Below, piece after piece: positions 11,926-24,160 of a stretch of 64,000 nucleotides of DNA. The translations under genes and the position numbers were made by a program. Within the stretch, counting starts at the first letter, position 1. Each line of letters opens with the position of its first letter. Under the pieces are notes generated by a model that was given only the letters and a program-made list of their open reading frames with translations, was not told the DNA's origin and searched no databases. The stretch is from Notolepis coatsorum (Eukaryota; Chordata; Actinopteri; Aulopiformes; Paralepididae): the NCBI GenBank assembly GCA_963971535.1, contig OZ020594.1, positions 115,417,127 to 115,481,126 of the forward strand, read 5' to 3'.

Positions 11926-12931
11926 TAGAGCTGCCGCGGTATTGATTATTTCCTTACCGCACAAATTTGCAAAATATTTCCTACCGCCGCGGTTATTACC
12001 GCATGCACAAAAAAAAAAGAAAAAAAAAAAAAGTTTGAATGCATTTTTTTTAGTAGTAGTCTACTCTTTATAGCATATAGCCTGCCTCTAGTCTAAATGT
12101 CTATTTTTAGAGGATGACTTTGCAGCATGAATATTGTTTGGGATTCGGCAAGCACGCATTAGTTATTGAAAGTGAAACACGGATTCGAAGTTTCCCATCT
12201 GGTCGTGCGCCGTTCACTCGGTGTCGCGGGCAGGGGTGGTTACCCCTAACCCCCCCGACCCTTTCTTATTATTATTACTATAAAGTTACTACTTTATAAT
12301 AAAGGCATTCGTTTTGTGGCATTAACATTATATAGTTATACGTTCAATAACATCAGCGTATTTACCGGACAATAGCAAGGCAAGCAATACTCTATTCATA
12401 TCTCAGTTCCTTTCTTTGCTCAGAGCGTGCTGAGTTGTCCCATTCTGCGGTCTGTTAATAAAGTTTTCAATCAGACAAGTGTATAGAACGAAGGGCTTTT
12501 ATTATAACATTCGTTGCAGACAGTAAAATCATTATGTCTCGTTTAGTACTCCTGAGGAGCGATGATAGTCCACTCCGGCGGAGAGTTAAAGCTAACGTTA
12601 TTAGCCGTGTTGTGATGATCTGACATTCAGGAAGTAAAAACCTAATACGCGCTTGCCGATTGGTGGTAACACACTGCATGACGCTACACCGTGTGACGCG
12701 TCTCTCTTCTGACCAATCAGTGGTCTGCAATGTTTCACGTGACTTTTCTGGTACCCAATAGGGTCGCTTGGAACCTCGATAGATGAGTAGGGTATATCTG
12801 CAGAGCCGCAAGCCCAACGAGAGGAGGGTAATTTATTATTATTATTATAAAAACAGCGGTGACGCGGTATTCAGCCTACTCTGCGGTGGCCGTGATGTAA
12901 CAGCGATACCGCGGTAATCGCGGCAGCTCTA
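11926..12931. mobile_element. hAT-like element, TIR tagagctgccgcg, copy 1
   Basis: It begins tagagctgccgcggtatt and ends gcggcagctcta. The target duplication agggtgag is exact (11918-11925 and 12932-12939). A second member lies at 14129-15117. The interior (about 12290-12660) shares a module with the unrelated-ended element at 39571 onward, including the words cgttcaataacatcagcg and a LINE-B-like aataaagttttcaatcag. Confidence 0.88.
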
Positions 12932-12934
12932 AGG

Positions 12935-13206
12935 GTGAGTAACCTACATGCCATTACTGCTTTTTATCTATTGACTCATTATAGCTACTTTATTATCTTG
13001 AAATAATATAACGGCAAACGGGTGCTATTTGCAGATTTTAGCTCTGCTAAAATTCACCCTATAATTCACCCTCACCTGCTTGTTCAGAAGCTTATGAGTT
13101 TGGGGATAAACCCCTCAATAATCAAATGGTTCTATTCTCCTCTTACCAACAGGACACAACAAGTCAAGGTGAATGACTGTGGCACACTCTCGTCAAATTC
13201 AAGGTG
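12935..13206 (+). pseudogene. LINE reverse transcriptase fragment 1
   Basis: The translation gives LFADFSSA, then HPHLLVQKLMSLG and a following TNRTQQVKVN. This is the RT palm region around the first catalytic aspartate of an L2/Rex-type LINE. Upstream codons are disrupted by stops. A second copy lies at 17157-17310. It is a degenerate fragment. Confidence 0.7.
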
Positions 13207-13207
13207 C

Positions 13208-13312
13208 GGTGAACTTTTTTTTTATGTTGTGGGACTTGTACAGCACTTCAACTTTGTCAGTGCTGTAAAGTTTAAACCTTTTTAAATCTTAGACAAATGA
13301 AACACTTTGCTT
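13208..13312 (+). repeat. Left part of an interrupted repeat
   Basis: The sequence ttatgttgtgggacttgtac and onward continues at 16629-16870 after the 13313-16628 element. An uninterrupted copy lies at 15537-15880. This shows the order of insertion, but the repeat's own family is unknown. Confidence 0.8.
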
Positions 13313-13552
13313 TAGGGCTGGGCGATATGACGATATTATATAAATATCGGGTACAGTTAACGATACACTTTTTTAACGTATCGTGGATATCGTGATGTTT
13401 TGCCCAAGAGGATTGTGTCGCGTCAATCTGGTCCACACGTTCAAACTTTTGAACAACGCCGCCCCCACACACACTACTGCATCAAAGTTACTACTTATGA
13501 TTAACAAACGCATTCGTTTTGTGGCATTAACGTTATATAGTTACACGTTCAA

Positions 13553-13825
13553 TAGGGATGGGTACCTTTCACATTTGAACTGATACCGGTACCGGTACCT
13601 GTGAATCGATACCGGTACCCAACGGTACCTTTTTTCTGTACTTTAGTCTCAAGAAATTTAATTTACCTACCTCAGTCGTAAAAAAAAAATCCAAACTTCA
13701 AATAACTACAATTTAGACAGTTTTCGGCTTGTCATTGCTCCGACTGCTTTGTTGTTGAATCAAGTCAAATCCTAGGTAAGCATATATTGTGCGTGTGAAC
13801 GTTGACATGAAAAGAAAAAAGTAAA

Positions 13826-13856
<31 letters not shown>

Positions 13857-13942
13857 CGGTTTCTCACTTGATTCGATACTCGGTAGTACCGACGTGTTTC
13901 GGTTCGGTACCTCAAAAGTACCGAATTCGGTACCCATCCCTA
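13553..13942. mobile_element. hAT-like MITE, TIR tagggatgggtacc
   Basis: It begins tagggatgggtacctttcac and ends ggtacccatcccta. The flanks are acgttcaa and acgttcac, an 8-bp duplication with one mismatch. Paralogous empty sites read cgttcaataacatcagcg at 12344 and, inverted, at 40590. Inside are ggtaccggt-rich ends and a poly-A/poly-T stretch near 13830. Confidence 0.85.
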
Positions 13943-14128
13943 ACGTTCACTAACATCAGCGTATTTACCCGAACATAGCAACGTCCGAGGACGACATAGA
14001 TAGCAAGCATTACTCATTCATATCTCAGCCCGTGCCGAGTTGTGCCCATTCTGCGGTCTGTTAATAAAGTTTTCAATCAGACAGATGTATGGAAAGGCTT
14101 TTATTATAACATTCGTTGCAGTAAAATC

Positions 14129-15117
14129 TAGAGCTGCCGCGATAACCGCATTACCGCGGTATCGCTGTTGCATCACGCTCACCGCAGAGTTAGGCTGAAT
14201 ACCGCGTCACCGCTGTTTTTTATCATAATAATAAAGTTGGCTTGCGGCTTTGCAGATATACCCTACTCGGTTCCAAGCGACCCTATTGGGTAGAAGTGGT
14301 ACCAGAAAAGTCATGTGAAACATTGCAGACCACTGACTGGTCAGAAGAGAGACGCGTCACAGTTTGGAGGCTCTGAACAAAAACAGAACGCCGCCATCTT
14401 TACTGCCTCGCTAAGGATGCATTTCATTCAGGATTTGTTTGCGACAGAACCAAGTGCAATAAACAAAAAATAATGGATTCACTGTGTATTCTGCCTTATT
14501 TATTGACGAAACAAAACCGACATCAACCCAATTTACCACCGAGCGGAGAGTTTAGTGTCACAACAAGATCGCTGATGTCGTTTGTTGTTGTTATTAGCCT
14601 AATACTACCGTCAGCCGATATACACGAGAGGTAACGTTAAACCCGGGTTGCTTGGTAGAATACACAATGAGAGGTAACGTTAGCTTTGGCAGAATAGACG
14701 CAACGAGAGTATGGTTAATGTTGTTATTGATTGATTGATTGATTTAAACTGTGTTAAACTCTGGCTTGCTGCAAGCCCTCGGACATGGCTAATTGGCTAT
14801 GCCCACGGAGCTTTCAGTGTACACAAGCGAGCGGCACCGCCTGCATCCCCACACGGAGACAAACGGAGTAGTACCTGGCTGCAGTGGAAAAGGAACGAAG
14901 TACCAGGTGCCTAAAGCGGGTCGAGTCGAGTAGGTACTATGCAGTGGAAAAGCGCCATTAGACTAGAGGCAGGCTATAAGAGTAGACTACTAAAAAAAAA
15001 AAAATGCATTCAAACTTTTTTTTTTTTTTGTGCGCACTGTGCGGTAATAACCGCGGCGGTAGGAAATATTTCGCAAATTTGTGCGGTAAGGAAAATATCA
15101 ATACCGCGGCAGCTCTA
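14129..15117. mobile_element. hAT-like element, TIR tagagctgccgcg, copy 2
   Basis: It begins tagagctgccgcgataaccg and ends taccgcggcagctcta. The exact 8-bp duplication gtaaaatc is at 14121-14128 and 15118-15125. It is largely inverted relative to copy 1 at 11926-12931. The interior differs over several hundred bases, including a promoter-like GC-rich part near 14790-14950. No transposase was seen. Confidence 0.9.
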
Positions 15118-15352
15118 GTAAAATCATTATGCCTCGTTTAGTCATGCTGCGGTGTGCTGGTAATCTGACTCGTCGACCGCGGGGAGCTACCGTTGTTGTT
15201 GAGCTCTCGTCAAAATCAATGGAGGACTTTCTGGAAAGTAAAAAACGAATAGCGCTTGCCGATTGGTGCTAAGAACAGCAGGGCGGGTGCAAGCGGTGTG
15301 ACGTAATTGGCAGACTCGACTGTCAATCAAAATGATTCTGTTGCCGGCTGAA

Positions 15353-15428
15353 TGATTGAATGAATGAGAACTTTATTAACAGATTGCAGAATGGGTACAA
15401 TACAGTACAGCTCAATACAACAACAGTG
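15353..15428 (-). mobile_element. LINE-B tail fragment, left part
   Basis: Reverse-strand LINE-B tail ending at a ggactggag sequence, where the 15437-16071 element is inserted. It continues at 16080-16150. The same tail is unbroken at 40030-40190 on the plus strand. Confidence 0.75.
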
Positions 15429-15436
15429 GACTGGAG

Positions 15437-16071
15437 TAGAGCCATATGGAATCCGCGATCACGGAATCGCGGACGGAATCGCGGAATTGAGCAATAAAAA
15501 TGGGAATCCACTATAATTTTTTTTTTTTTTTTTTTTTTACCTTTTTTTTATGTTGTGGGACTTGTACAGCATTTTGTTCAACTTTGTCAGTGCTGTAAAG
15601 TTTAAACCTTTTAAAATCTTAGACAAACACTTTGCTTTCATGAAATATTGTAAGCCGTCATTTGAGGCTTTATAAAAGCAGCACAATGAACACAAATCTG
15701 TCAGTGCCGAGTCCGACCTCATCTTAAATAACAAACAGCATTGCTTGTTGTAGTTAACAAAGAGAGGCAGAGTTGATTTAGCAAAAATATATATAATTTT
15801 AAAAAATTATCAAATTTTATTTTCATATTCGAATCCCATGCCCATCGAACAAAGCTTCAAAGTATTTAAGATGGCCCTATTAAATGGACTGTTATATCTT
15901 ATTAAATTGTGGACATTTATTCATTCCCACTTATTAGACACTATTCCTGATGGTAAAATGAGCGTACAAAGCAAAATACAGAATTCTGAAATATTAAAAC
16001 GGAAAAAACGGAATTTGGAAAAAAATAAAATGGAATTTGGAAAAAAATAAAACGGATTTCATATGGCTCTA
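15437..16071. mobile_element. hAT-like MITE, TIR tagagccatatgga
   Basis: It begins tagagccatatggaatccg and ends ttcatatggctcta. The exact duplication gactggag lies at 15429-15436 and 16072-16079. The interior carries an uninterrupted copy (15537-15880) of the repeat that is split at 13208-13312/16629-16870. The empty site is visible in the inverted paralogue near 40100-40125. Confidence 0.9.
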
Positions 16072-16187
16072 GACTGGAGGATGAAGACCAGAAAAAGACT
16101 TTCGGCTTTTTTACATAAGGGTCCTCTATTTTCAATTCATCAAAACATTTAGAGACATACAAATATTCAGTAGTTTCATTAAAATGC

Positions 16188-16189
<2 letters not shown>

Positions 16190-16223
<34 letters not shown>

Positions 16224-16345
16224 TAAAACTTTATTAACATATTGCAGAATGGGTACAGTACAGCTCAATACATACAATTGTTAAGGGGATGCAGACCAGA
16301 GAAAGACTTTCGTCTTGTTTACATCAGGGTCCCCTTTTTCAATTC
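16190..16345 (-). mobile_element. LINE-B tail
   Basis: A reverse-strand tail with (attg)n at its 3' end, the cattctgcaata-type block and cccctttttcaattcatc. It lies inside the 13313-16628 element and is also present in the paralogue at 39840-39990, so it is older than the split of those copies. Confidence 0.8.
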
Positions 16346-16628
16346 ATCATATTTCATATCTAAATCATATAATATCTCATTGCTAAATATATGCAATATA
16401 TAATCTAATAATCCAATCATCTAAACCTAATATATAATATAAAAATGCTAAATGCATGGGTATTTTATTTTGTCTTTAATGTTAGCTTGCAAACTCAAAT
16501 ACTGTCTTGGTAAGCCTCATAATGATTTGTTTGTGGAAAAAAAGAAAAACATTGTGATGTGTATTGTGTATCGCCGAAAGGTCAGAAAATATCGTGATAT
16601 CATATTTAGGCCATATCGCCCAGCCCTA

Positions 16629-16990
16629 CTTTGCTTTCATGAAATATTGTAAGCCGTCATTTGAGGCTTTATAAAAGCAGCACAATGAACACAAATCTGT
16701 CAGTGCCGAGTCCGACCTCATCTTAAATAACAAACAGCATTGCTTGTTGTAGTTAACAAAGAGAGGCAGAGTTGATTTTGCACCAAAATATATACATTCG
16801 AATTTTATTTTCATATTCGAATCCCATGCCCATCGAACGAAGCTTCGAAGTATTTAAGACAGCCCTAGAAATTACAGTGTGGCAGTAATGGGAAAAGGGT
16901 GCTAGCTCGCCATCAATCAGTAACTTGCCACAAGACTTGCATTCGCTCTCTCCAGCACACAGCCTCCCTGCCTGGCACAACAACCACAAC
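16629..16990 (+). repeat. Right part of the interrupted repeat, then non-coding flank
   Basis: Continues 13208-13312: ctttgctttcatgaaatatt, then tttaaga and cagccctag near 16870. After about 16870 there is no recognisable gene. Confidence 0.7.
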
Positions 16991-17156
16991 AGTAGGGTCT
17001 ATAGTCACAGTCAGGACAGTAGGCTCTACAAGTAGGCTCCCTTAAAACGCTAACGCTATTAAAAAAAAAAAATAATACAGTGGGTGTTAAAATAAGAATA
17101 TGACTTGGCCTGAAAAAAAGTCAGTCAGGAGATTTCTTTTTGATTTAATCCCTGAG

Positions 17157-17310
17157 CCTACATGCCATTACTGCTTCTTATCTATTGACTCATTATAGCT
17201 ACTTTATTATCTTGAAATAATATAACGGCGAACGGGTGCTATTTGCAGATTTTAGCTCTGCGTTTGATATTGTTCATCCTCACCTGCTTGTCCAGAAGCT
17301 TATGAGTATG
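17157..17310 (+). pseudogene. LINE reverse transcriptase fragment 2
   Basis: A near copy of 12935-13100 that reads on through LFADFSSAFDIVHPHLL and LVQKLMS before losing similarity. It keeps the palm motif (FADFSSAF) better than fragment 1. The two fragments probably derive from one duplicated or repeatedly inserted LINE. Confidence 0.7.
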
Positions 17311-17330
17311 AAGAGTGAAGAGTATGGGGC

Positions 17331-18795
17331 AGGGTTAAAAAAAAATTAAAATCCAGTGCTTTTTTTGCCCCCCTTAATTGATTATCGGGGTCTTTTTTTT
17401 ATTTTGTGGGCACAGAATTTTTATGATGAAAATTAACAAAGATTATAAAACATTGTTGACGCTTTTTTTTACAGTCTCATCCCTATGTTTGATAACGTAA
17501 TGTTATGTCTCCATATATAGGGCTCTACGCTAACCTTTTTCCCAAGGAGCACATGTGCTCCTAAATAAAATTTTAATAAAAATATCTGCCGATAATCTAA
17601 ATTTAGGAGCACACAAAGAAATTTAGGAGCACAGTAAAAAATGTTCAAGTAACACAGTTTATTAACAAACTATTTATTACATGCATATTATACTGTGCGT
17701 GTGCATAGTGCTAGGGATGGGCGTGAGTAATCGATTACTTGTAGCTATGAGAAAAATGGGGGGGAATCGAAATTATTAATATTTTATGAAAAAACTGTAA
17801 TTTTTTATTTATTTTACATATTTTTTCACTATATAAGTGTTTGTTGGTTTCCATAACACTTTGGGTGCCGGGAAACGCTTTACAGCGTCATTCCCGGCCA
17901 TGCTCAAGTTGCAGAAGGACGCTTTACAGCGTCTTTAATATCAATATTTCAAAAATCTGTGATCGGATTCATATTTCCCCTCCGCTGGCCTGAGATCCAC
18001 CAGGAGGACCCACTGAGCTCTCTGGCGGTTCAGGAGCGCCATCTGGTGGCCGATCGGCGCAATCGCCAAACAGGAAGTGCTGTGGAGGTTGTGCTGGTCG
18101 GCCATATTACTTCCGGGCACTCTGTTTGGCTGCCGGCACTCTGGCTCGTCACAATATATAGCGATCCATTGCCAATAACTCGATAAACAACATGATTTGG
18201 ACGTATATAGTATTATACAAGCTGGAAATGGTTCATCAGGATAAACATCCCATAATCGAAAACGGTCTACACCACGCTGATCGTCCAACGGCGCGAGGAA
18301 GATCCGGTAAGATTCAGCGTTATTTTTGAACGTGTTCCATATAAACTGTTATGATGAACATATGACCCACACTAGATGAATGATATAACGCTGCCCACGG
18401 AATTATAAACGATCCCCCGCCCATCCGGTCATCATCAGATCATACGTAGATCATTCTAGAAGTACGTCCAATTGACATTTTTTATATCTCCCCGATTGCC
18501 ATCAAACTGTATTTCATCATCAATATAATGCATTTGGGGCTATAGATCACGTTCTGGAGAAAGCTGCAGAAAGAGATGAAAACATACTTATACATTAGAC
18601 TATTCATTACTATGAATATGTGAATGAAAAAGTTTAACGTTGCTACACAATGAACAATACATATAGGACTTTGAATGGGCCCTAATAATGGCAATGTAGC
18701 AATAGAATTAAAAAAGTTATAGCCCTGCAAAGAAGGGTACTTCTCCATAGACAAATAGAGCTGGCAATCTATGGTATATCATGAATTTAACCCAT
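17331..18795. other. Repeat-derived non-coding DNA
   Basis: Around 17518-17640 ggagcacatgtgctcct and related words suggest a MITE end. From 17857 (ataacactttgggtgcc) to about 18770 the sequence resembles the TTAA-type elements at 28771-29572, 31811-32740 and 44344-45264; for example ctataactttttcaa-like, tggcccattcaaca-like and tatatttccc words recur, often inverted. I see no confident gene. Confidence 0.5.
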
Positions 18796-19199
<404 letters not shown>

Positions 19200-19306
19200 C
19201 AACAACAACATTGCTGCTAATTGGACCGATTATTTTTTCGATTAGTCGACTAATCGAAAACCAATGTAAACAACAACAAAAAAAAAAATTTCCCTTTTTT
19301 TTTTAA

Positions 19307-19456
<150 letters not shown>

Positions 19457-19619
19457 TAACATGATGATCCCATAGCAAATTAAAATAATGACTCATGAAA
19501 CATTTGAATTTGGATCTTTAAGCCACTTTAAATGAAAATGTATTGAAGAACAATACAGCAATCACTCATAACAAGATAAATAAATTAAATAATACAAATT
19601 AAAGTGGAAGTGTACTTTA

Positions 19620-19793
19620 AATAACTTTTGTTTGCTGTGTGTGAGAGGAGTCCGTGTGTGTGTGTGTGTGGTCTTACTCTGATCGCTGTGTGAGTGAGAG
19701 GAGTGTGTGTACTGTGTAATTTGTGTGTGTGTCTTACTCTGATCGCTGTGTGAGTGAGAGGTGTGTACTGTGTAATTTGTGTATGTGTGTGTG
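19620..19793. repeat. Array of the tcttactctgatcgctgtgt unit, first block
   Basis: Three copies of a 50-60 bp unit with tcttactctgatcgctgtgt and gagtgagagg. Further blocks are at 21297-21435, 22127-22173 and 23464-23530, with an inverted block at 22440-22990. The interruptions are transposon insertions. Confidence 0.85.
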
Positions 19794-19842
19794 CATGGCC
19801 GCCTAGTTATAGTTGAAAGTGGGGGTGCATTTTTTTTGAAAT

Positions 19843-19875
<33 letters not shown>

Positions 19876-21296
19876 ACAGGCAAACGGCAGATATTTTTTT
19901 CATTTAATGAACCTGTACGTGCAATTTCCTGCAATGTAGAGCCTTCAATCTTGACTAATAAAGCTGCTCTTTTCACTATAAAACTCAGTTTATATTGCAG
20001 TATGATAGCCAATTACTATAATAATAATAATATTAAAAAATGGAATTAACATATTGCAGAATGGGTACAATATAGTACGGCTCAATACACACAATTGTTA
20101 AGGGGATGCAGACCAGAAAAAGACTTTTGTTTTGTTTACATCAGGGTCCCCCATTTACAATTCATAATGAATTGTAAGTAAGGGTGCAATTAACACCGTG
20201 CAATCCATTATTTGTGGAGCCCGCCCTTTAAGTCTTTGAGCTATTAGGCTACTAGGGTTCTTACTTTGCGTTTTGGTGTACTGAAAAATGCTCCGATGTC
20301 TGTATTCTTTCTTTTTTCTGCCATGTTACCTGGTTGGCTGGACACACACACACACATTTTCATTTCAGGTATTGTACCTTAAGATAATTGAACATCTTGA
20401 TTTACCGTAAATCCTCAAATATAGGACGGGTCTTCTATTTACCTCAGCTGCAAAGAGCACCAGGCCTTTATTAGAGAGGCTTATATAAGAGGCAGGCCTT
20501 AATTTCTAAAAATGACACTCATGGACATAATCCCTTCATTTTCAGACTTTTATTGCATTATTATTATAATAAAAAAAATAAAAAAAAATTAAATTGGGGG
20601 GGGGCCCTCGTCACTAAAGGCCCACGGGCCGCGGCCGTCGTTAATCCGGCCCTGCTCGTCTGCCATAGCGAACGGTAAAATTTGCAAACGAAGTCAACGT
20701 TATCCAGCTGACGACACCACATATCTAGATATATGACAACGTTAGCTAGCGGCTAGCACTAAAGCTAACGCCAACCAGAGGGAAACTTTGTTATTATTAT
20801 TATTGACCAGATGGCATTTCGGACCAGGAAACAATTTTATTGTATTGCGTGGTAGAAGTTATACCACTCAATAGTAAAGATGATGTCTAACATAATAGTT
20901 TGTTCGAACAACTGAACTTACTTAGTGGAAGATCCTGCTGTTGTGACAAAGTGTTCACGCTGCCTGCGTATCAGTTTACACCTGGAGGCTGCCTGCAGCG
21001 CTGTGAGACTGGAGTGCGCGTCCGCTCTGTCTGCTGGGGGCTGGATCAAACCATATCGGACAGGGGGGTGTCGCAGTCTTTGGAAACTTAAAAACTTGCT
21101 ATTAAGTGTCATTGCGTATTATTAATTTGATTGAAATTACGTAGTTATGCTTAGATAAGATTTATATATTGGGGGGGGGATATTTATATCATATGATATG
21201 ATCAAAAAGTGAGGGAGCAAAGAGACAAGCTTGCTCCCCCAAGTTCAATAGTCCTGGAGCACATGCATCGTCTGCTCTGTTAAGTGGGCGCCTATG
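19794..21296. mobile_element. Probable hAT-like insertion in the array
   Basis: It starts catggccgcctag and ends gggcgcctatg, a short imperfect inverted repeat. Both flanks read tgtgtgtg, consistent with an 8-bp duplication but not decisive in GT-rich DNA. Inside are a poly-T tract (about 19846-19874), a LINE-B tail (20040-20168) and a ccggccctg-type transposon end near 20655. No coding sequence is recognised between 20660 and 21230. Confidence 0.5.
20040..20168 (-). mobile_element. LINE-B tail
   Basis: Reverse-strand tail with cagaatgggtacaatatag, ttgttaaggggatgcagacc and the end of the gggtcccccattt block. It is 5'-truncated. Confidence 0.85.
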
Positions 21297-21435
21297 TGTG
21301 TGTGTCTTACTCTGATCGCTGTGTGTGAGTGAGAGGAGTGTGAATGTGTGTGTGTCTTACTCTGATCGCTGTGTGTGAGAGAGAGGAGTGTGAATGTGTG
21401 TGTGTCTTACTCTGATCGCTGTGTGTGAGTGAGAG

Positions 21436-22118
21436 TAGGGCTGGGCGATATGGAAAAAAATCATATCGCGATAACGATATGATAATTTTATTTTATTTCT
21501 CGATATCGATAATTATCGAATTGTTATAAGTATAAAAAAAAAAAAAACATATATATATATTTTTTTAACAACAGATGTATGTTTATTTTGCAGCAATTCT
21601 TTGTCATTGCCGCCATCTTTAGTGTTACATCCCCTCACACTCCAGTTCTCAGGCTGCAGCTGGTTTAAAAGCTAAAGTAAACCGGCTTCTCTGCTGGCTG
21701 TGGCTCCAGAGGAGTTGAACAGTTCTGGCTCTGCTAGTTTATTTTCGATCTTTTGGCGCTTTTTTGGTGGACAAACCACCGCACATGTGCACTGTGACTC
21801 GTGACTGGAGTCTAGTTCTGCTAGCACACATAGCCTACTGTGTACAGACGGTTTCAAAATGTATTTTAAATTAGAAGGCAAACTAAATAAATGGACAAGA
21901 GAAAAAGAAATCTGAATTTGGTCAGTATTGTCATTTGGACAAGCAAAGCCATTACTTTAAGTTGCAGGCAAGAAAGACAAGTCTGTCCACGGTCTCTGGT
22001 TTAAAAACTGCCCTGTTGCAGGTAAAAAAAAAAAAAAATCGATTTTTTTTTTATTTCGATATTCGATATCGATTATTAAAATATATCGCGATATTTATCG
22101 TTATATCGCCCAGCCCTA
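21436..22118. mobile_element. hAT-like MITE, TIR tagggctgggcgatat
   Basis: It begins tagggctgggcgatatgg and ends tatcgcccagccctA. The duplication agtgagag at 21428-21435 and 22119-22126 is exact and falls inside a unit of the tandem array. The ends share tcgcgata/tatcgata-rich sequence with 13313-16628. The interior (21590-21900) is different and has no recognisable protein. Confidence 0.9.
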
Positions 22119-22173
22119 AGTGAGAGGAGTGTGTATGTGTGTGTGTCTTACTCTGATCGCTGTGTGTGAGTGA

Positions 22174-23455
22174 TAGGGCTGCAACGATTAGTCGACATAA
22201 TCGACGACGTCGATTATAAAAAATCGTTGACGAGAAATTGTTGCGTCGATTAGTCATTAAAAAAAAACGTTATTTAATTTTTTTTTTTTTTTTTTTTTTT
22301 TGCACTACCTATCTTTGTGAGAGTGGCTTCTCAGGGTTCCAGACAACATCATAACATGATGATTCCATAGCAAATTTTGGACATTGAAAACATTGTTCCC
22401 CTGCAGGAGATGATGATCAGACTAGACACACAATACATTACACACGCACTCCTCTCACTCACACACAGCGATCAGAGTAAGACACACACATACACACTCC
22501 TCTCACTCACACACAGCGATCAGAGTAAGACACACACACATACACACTCCTCTCACTCACACACAGCGATCAGAGTAAGACACACACACATTCACACTCC
22601 TCTCTCTCACACACAGCGATCAGAGTAAGACACACACACATACACACTCCTCTCACTCACACACAGCAATCAGAGTAAGACACACACACATACACACTCC
22701 TCTCACTCACACACAGCGATCAGAGTAAGACACACACACATTCACACTCCTCTCTCTCACACACAGCGATCAGAGTAAGACACACACATTCACACTCCTC
22801 TCACTCACACAGCGATCAGAGTAAGACACACACATACACAAATTACACAGTACACACCTCTCACTCACACAGCGATCAGAGTAAGACACACACACAAATT
22901 ACACAGTACACACACTCCTCTCACTCACACAGTGATCAGAGTAAGACACACACACATACACACACACACACACAGACTCCTCTCACACACAGCAAACAAA
23001 AGTTATTTAAAGTACACTTCCACTTTAATTTGTATTATTTAATTTATTTATCTTGTTATGAGTGATTGCTGTATTGTTCTTCAAATACATTTTCATTTAA
23101 AGTGGCTTAAAGATCCAAATTCAAATGTTTCATGAGTCATTATTTTAATTTGCTATGGGATCATCATGTTATGATGTTGTTGTTTGGTCCTGACAAGAGT
23201 CTCAAAGTCTGGGGTGATGGTAGACAAGCAACTCTGAGGTCATGCTCAATGTCCAATCTGTTCCTCTGCTCTGTCTTCAGCTGGACCAGAGCTGAGAAGC
23301 CACTTTCACAAAGATAGGTAATAAAAAAAAAAAAAAAAAAAAAAAAATCATTTTTTTTGTTGTTGTTGTTTACATTGGTTTTCGATTAGTCGACTAATCG
23401 AAAAAATAATCGGCAGATTAGTCGACTACCAAATTAGTCATTAGTTGCAGCCCTA
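22174..23455. mobile_element. hAT-like element 'gggctgcaacg', nested in its own family
   Basis: The ends are tagggctgcaacgattag and ttagttgcagcccta. The exact duplication gtgagtga lies at 22166-22173 and 23456-23463. The target is a unit of the array inside an older member of the same family (19199-23769). This copy carries its own expanded array (22440-22990). Confidence 0.88.
22440..22990. repeat. About 11 copies of an approximately 50-bp tandem unit
   Basis: Units contain actcctctcactcacacaca followed by gcgatcagagtaagacacac and vary in the length of the AC run. This is the complement of the blocks at 19620 and 21297. It gives artificial THSDQSKTHT-type frames that are not genes. Confidence 0.92.
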
Positions 23456-23769
23456 GTGAGTGAGAGGAGTGTGTATGTGTGTGTCTTACTCTGATCGCTG
23501 TGTGTGAGTGAGAGGAGTGCGTATTGTGTGTCTAGTCTGATCATCATCTCCTGCAGGGGAACAATGTTTTCAATGTCCAAAATTTGCTATGGGATCATCA
23601 TGTTATGATGTTGTCTGGAACCCTGAGAAGCCACTCTCACAAAGATAGGTAGTGCACCAAATTTTTTTTTTTTTCTTTTTTTTTTGACTAATCGACGCAA
23701 CAATTTCTCGTCAACGATTTTTTATAATCGACGTCGTCGATTATGTCGACTAATCGTTGCAGCCCTAAT

Positions 23770-24152
23770 CGATACTTCGATATTTTTGACAACACTATTA
23801 CCTACTTATGTATTATGGTTGTACGTCTCTATGTATTGTCATACTCATATTTGCCTGAAGTCCGTTTTACTAACTAACTGAATGAATGATTGTATATATA
23901 TTATCTTTTTTCTTTGTTTACACTTATCGCAGACTGATGCATCACTGATGTTCCCAGTACATTTTCCCCTCTGGGACAATAGATCATTCTTATTTTATAA
24001 CACCCGCCCGTTACTATTCCATTATTTATCATTACATGATACAATGTATCCATGCCTGTAGCTAAATGCTGAAAAACAGGGATATTATATGTATTGTGTG
24101 TTATCTCTCCACTCCATGCTATGGTAGTGCTTGTGCCAGCACAGGAGATACG
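23770..24152. other. Non-coding spacer
   Basis: AT-rich sequence between two hAT-like elements. It includes a possible retroposon-like end (cccctctgggacaataga near 23970). No gene was seen. Confidence 0.4.
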
Positions 24153-24160
24153 ATTACAAT

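Larger units (their letters stand above)
13313..16628. mobile_element. hAT-like element, TIR tagggctgggcgatat, with three inner insertions
   Basis: The left end is tagggctgggcgatatgac and the right end atatcgcccagccctac-like. The target duplication ctttgctt is exact (13305-13312 and 16629-16636). Three other elements with their own duplications sit inside (13553-13942, 14129-15117, 15437-16071). Subtracting them leaves about 1.28 kb. The homologous copy at 39571 lacks all three, giving empty sites. Confidence 0.88.

Noticed and set aside
22377..22628. THSDQSKTHT repeat protein (also in frames near 19562 and 22051)
   Set aside because: Translation of the approximately 50-bp tandem array within a MITE. 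The frame is not preserved across units.
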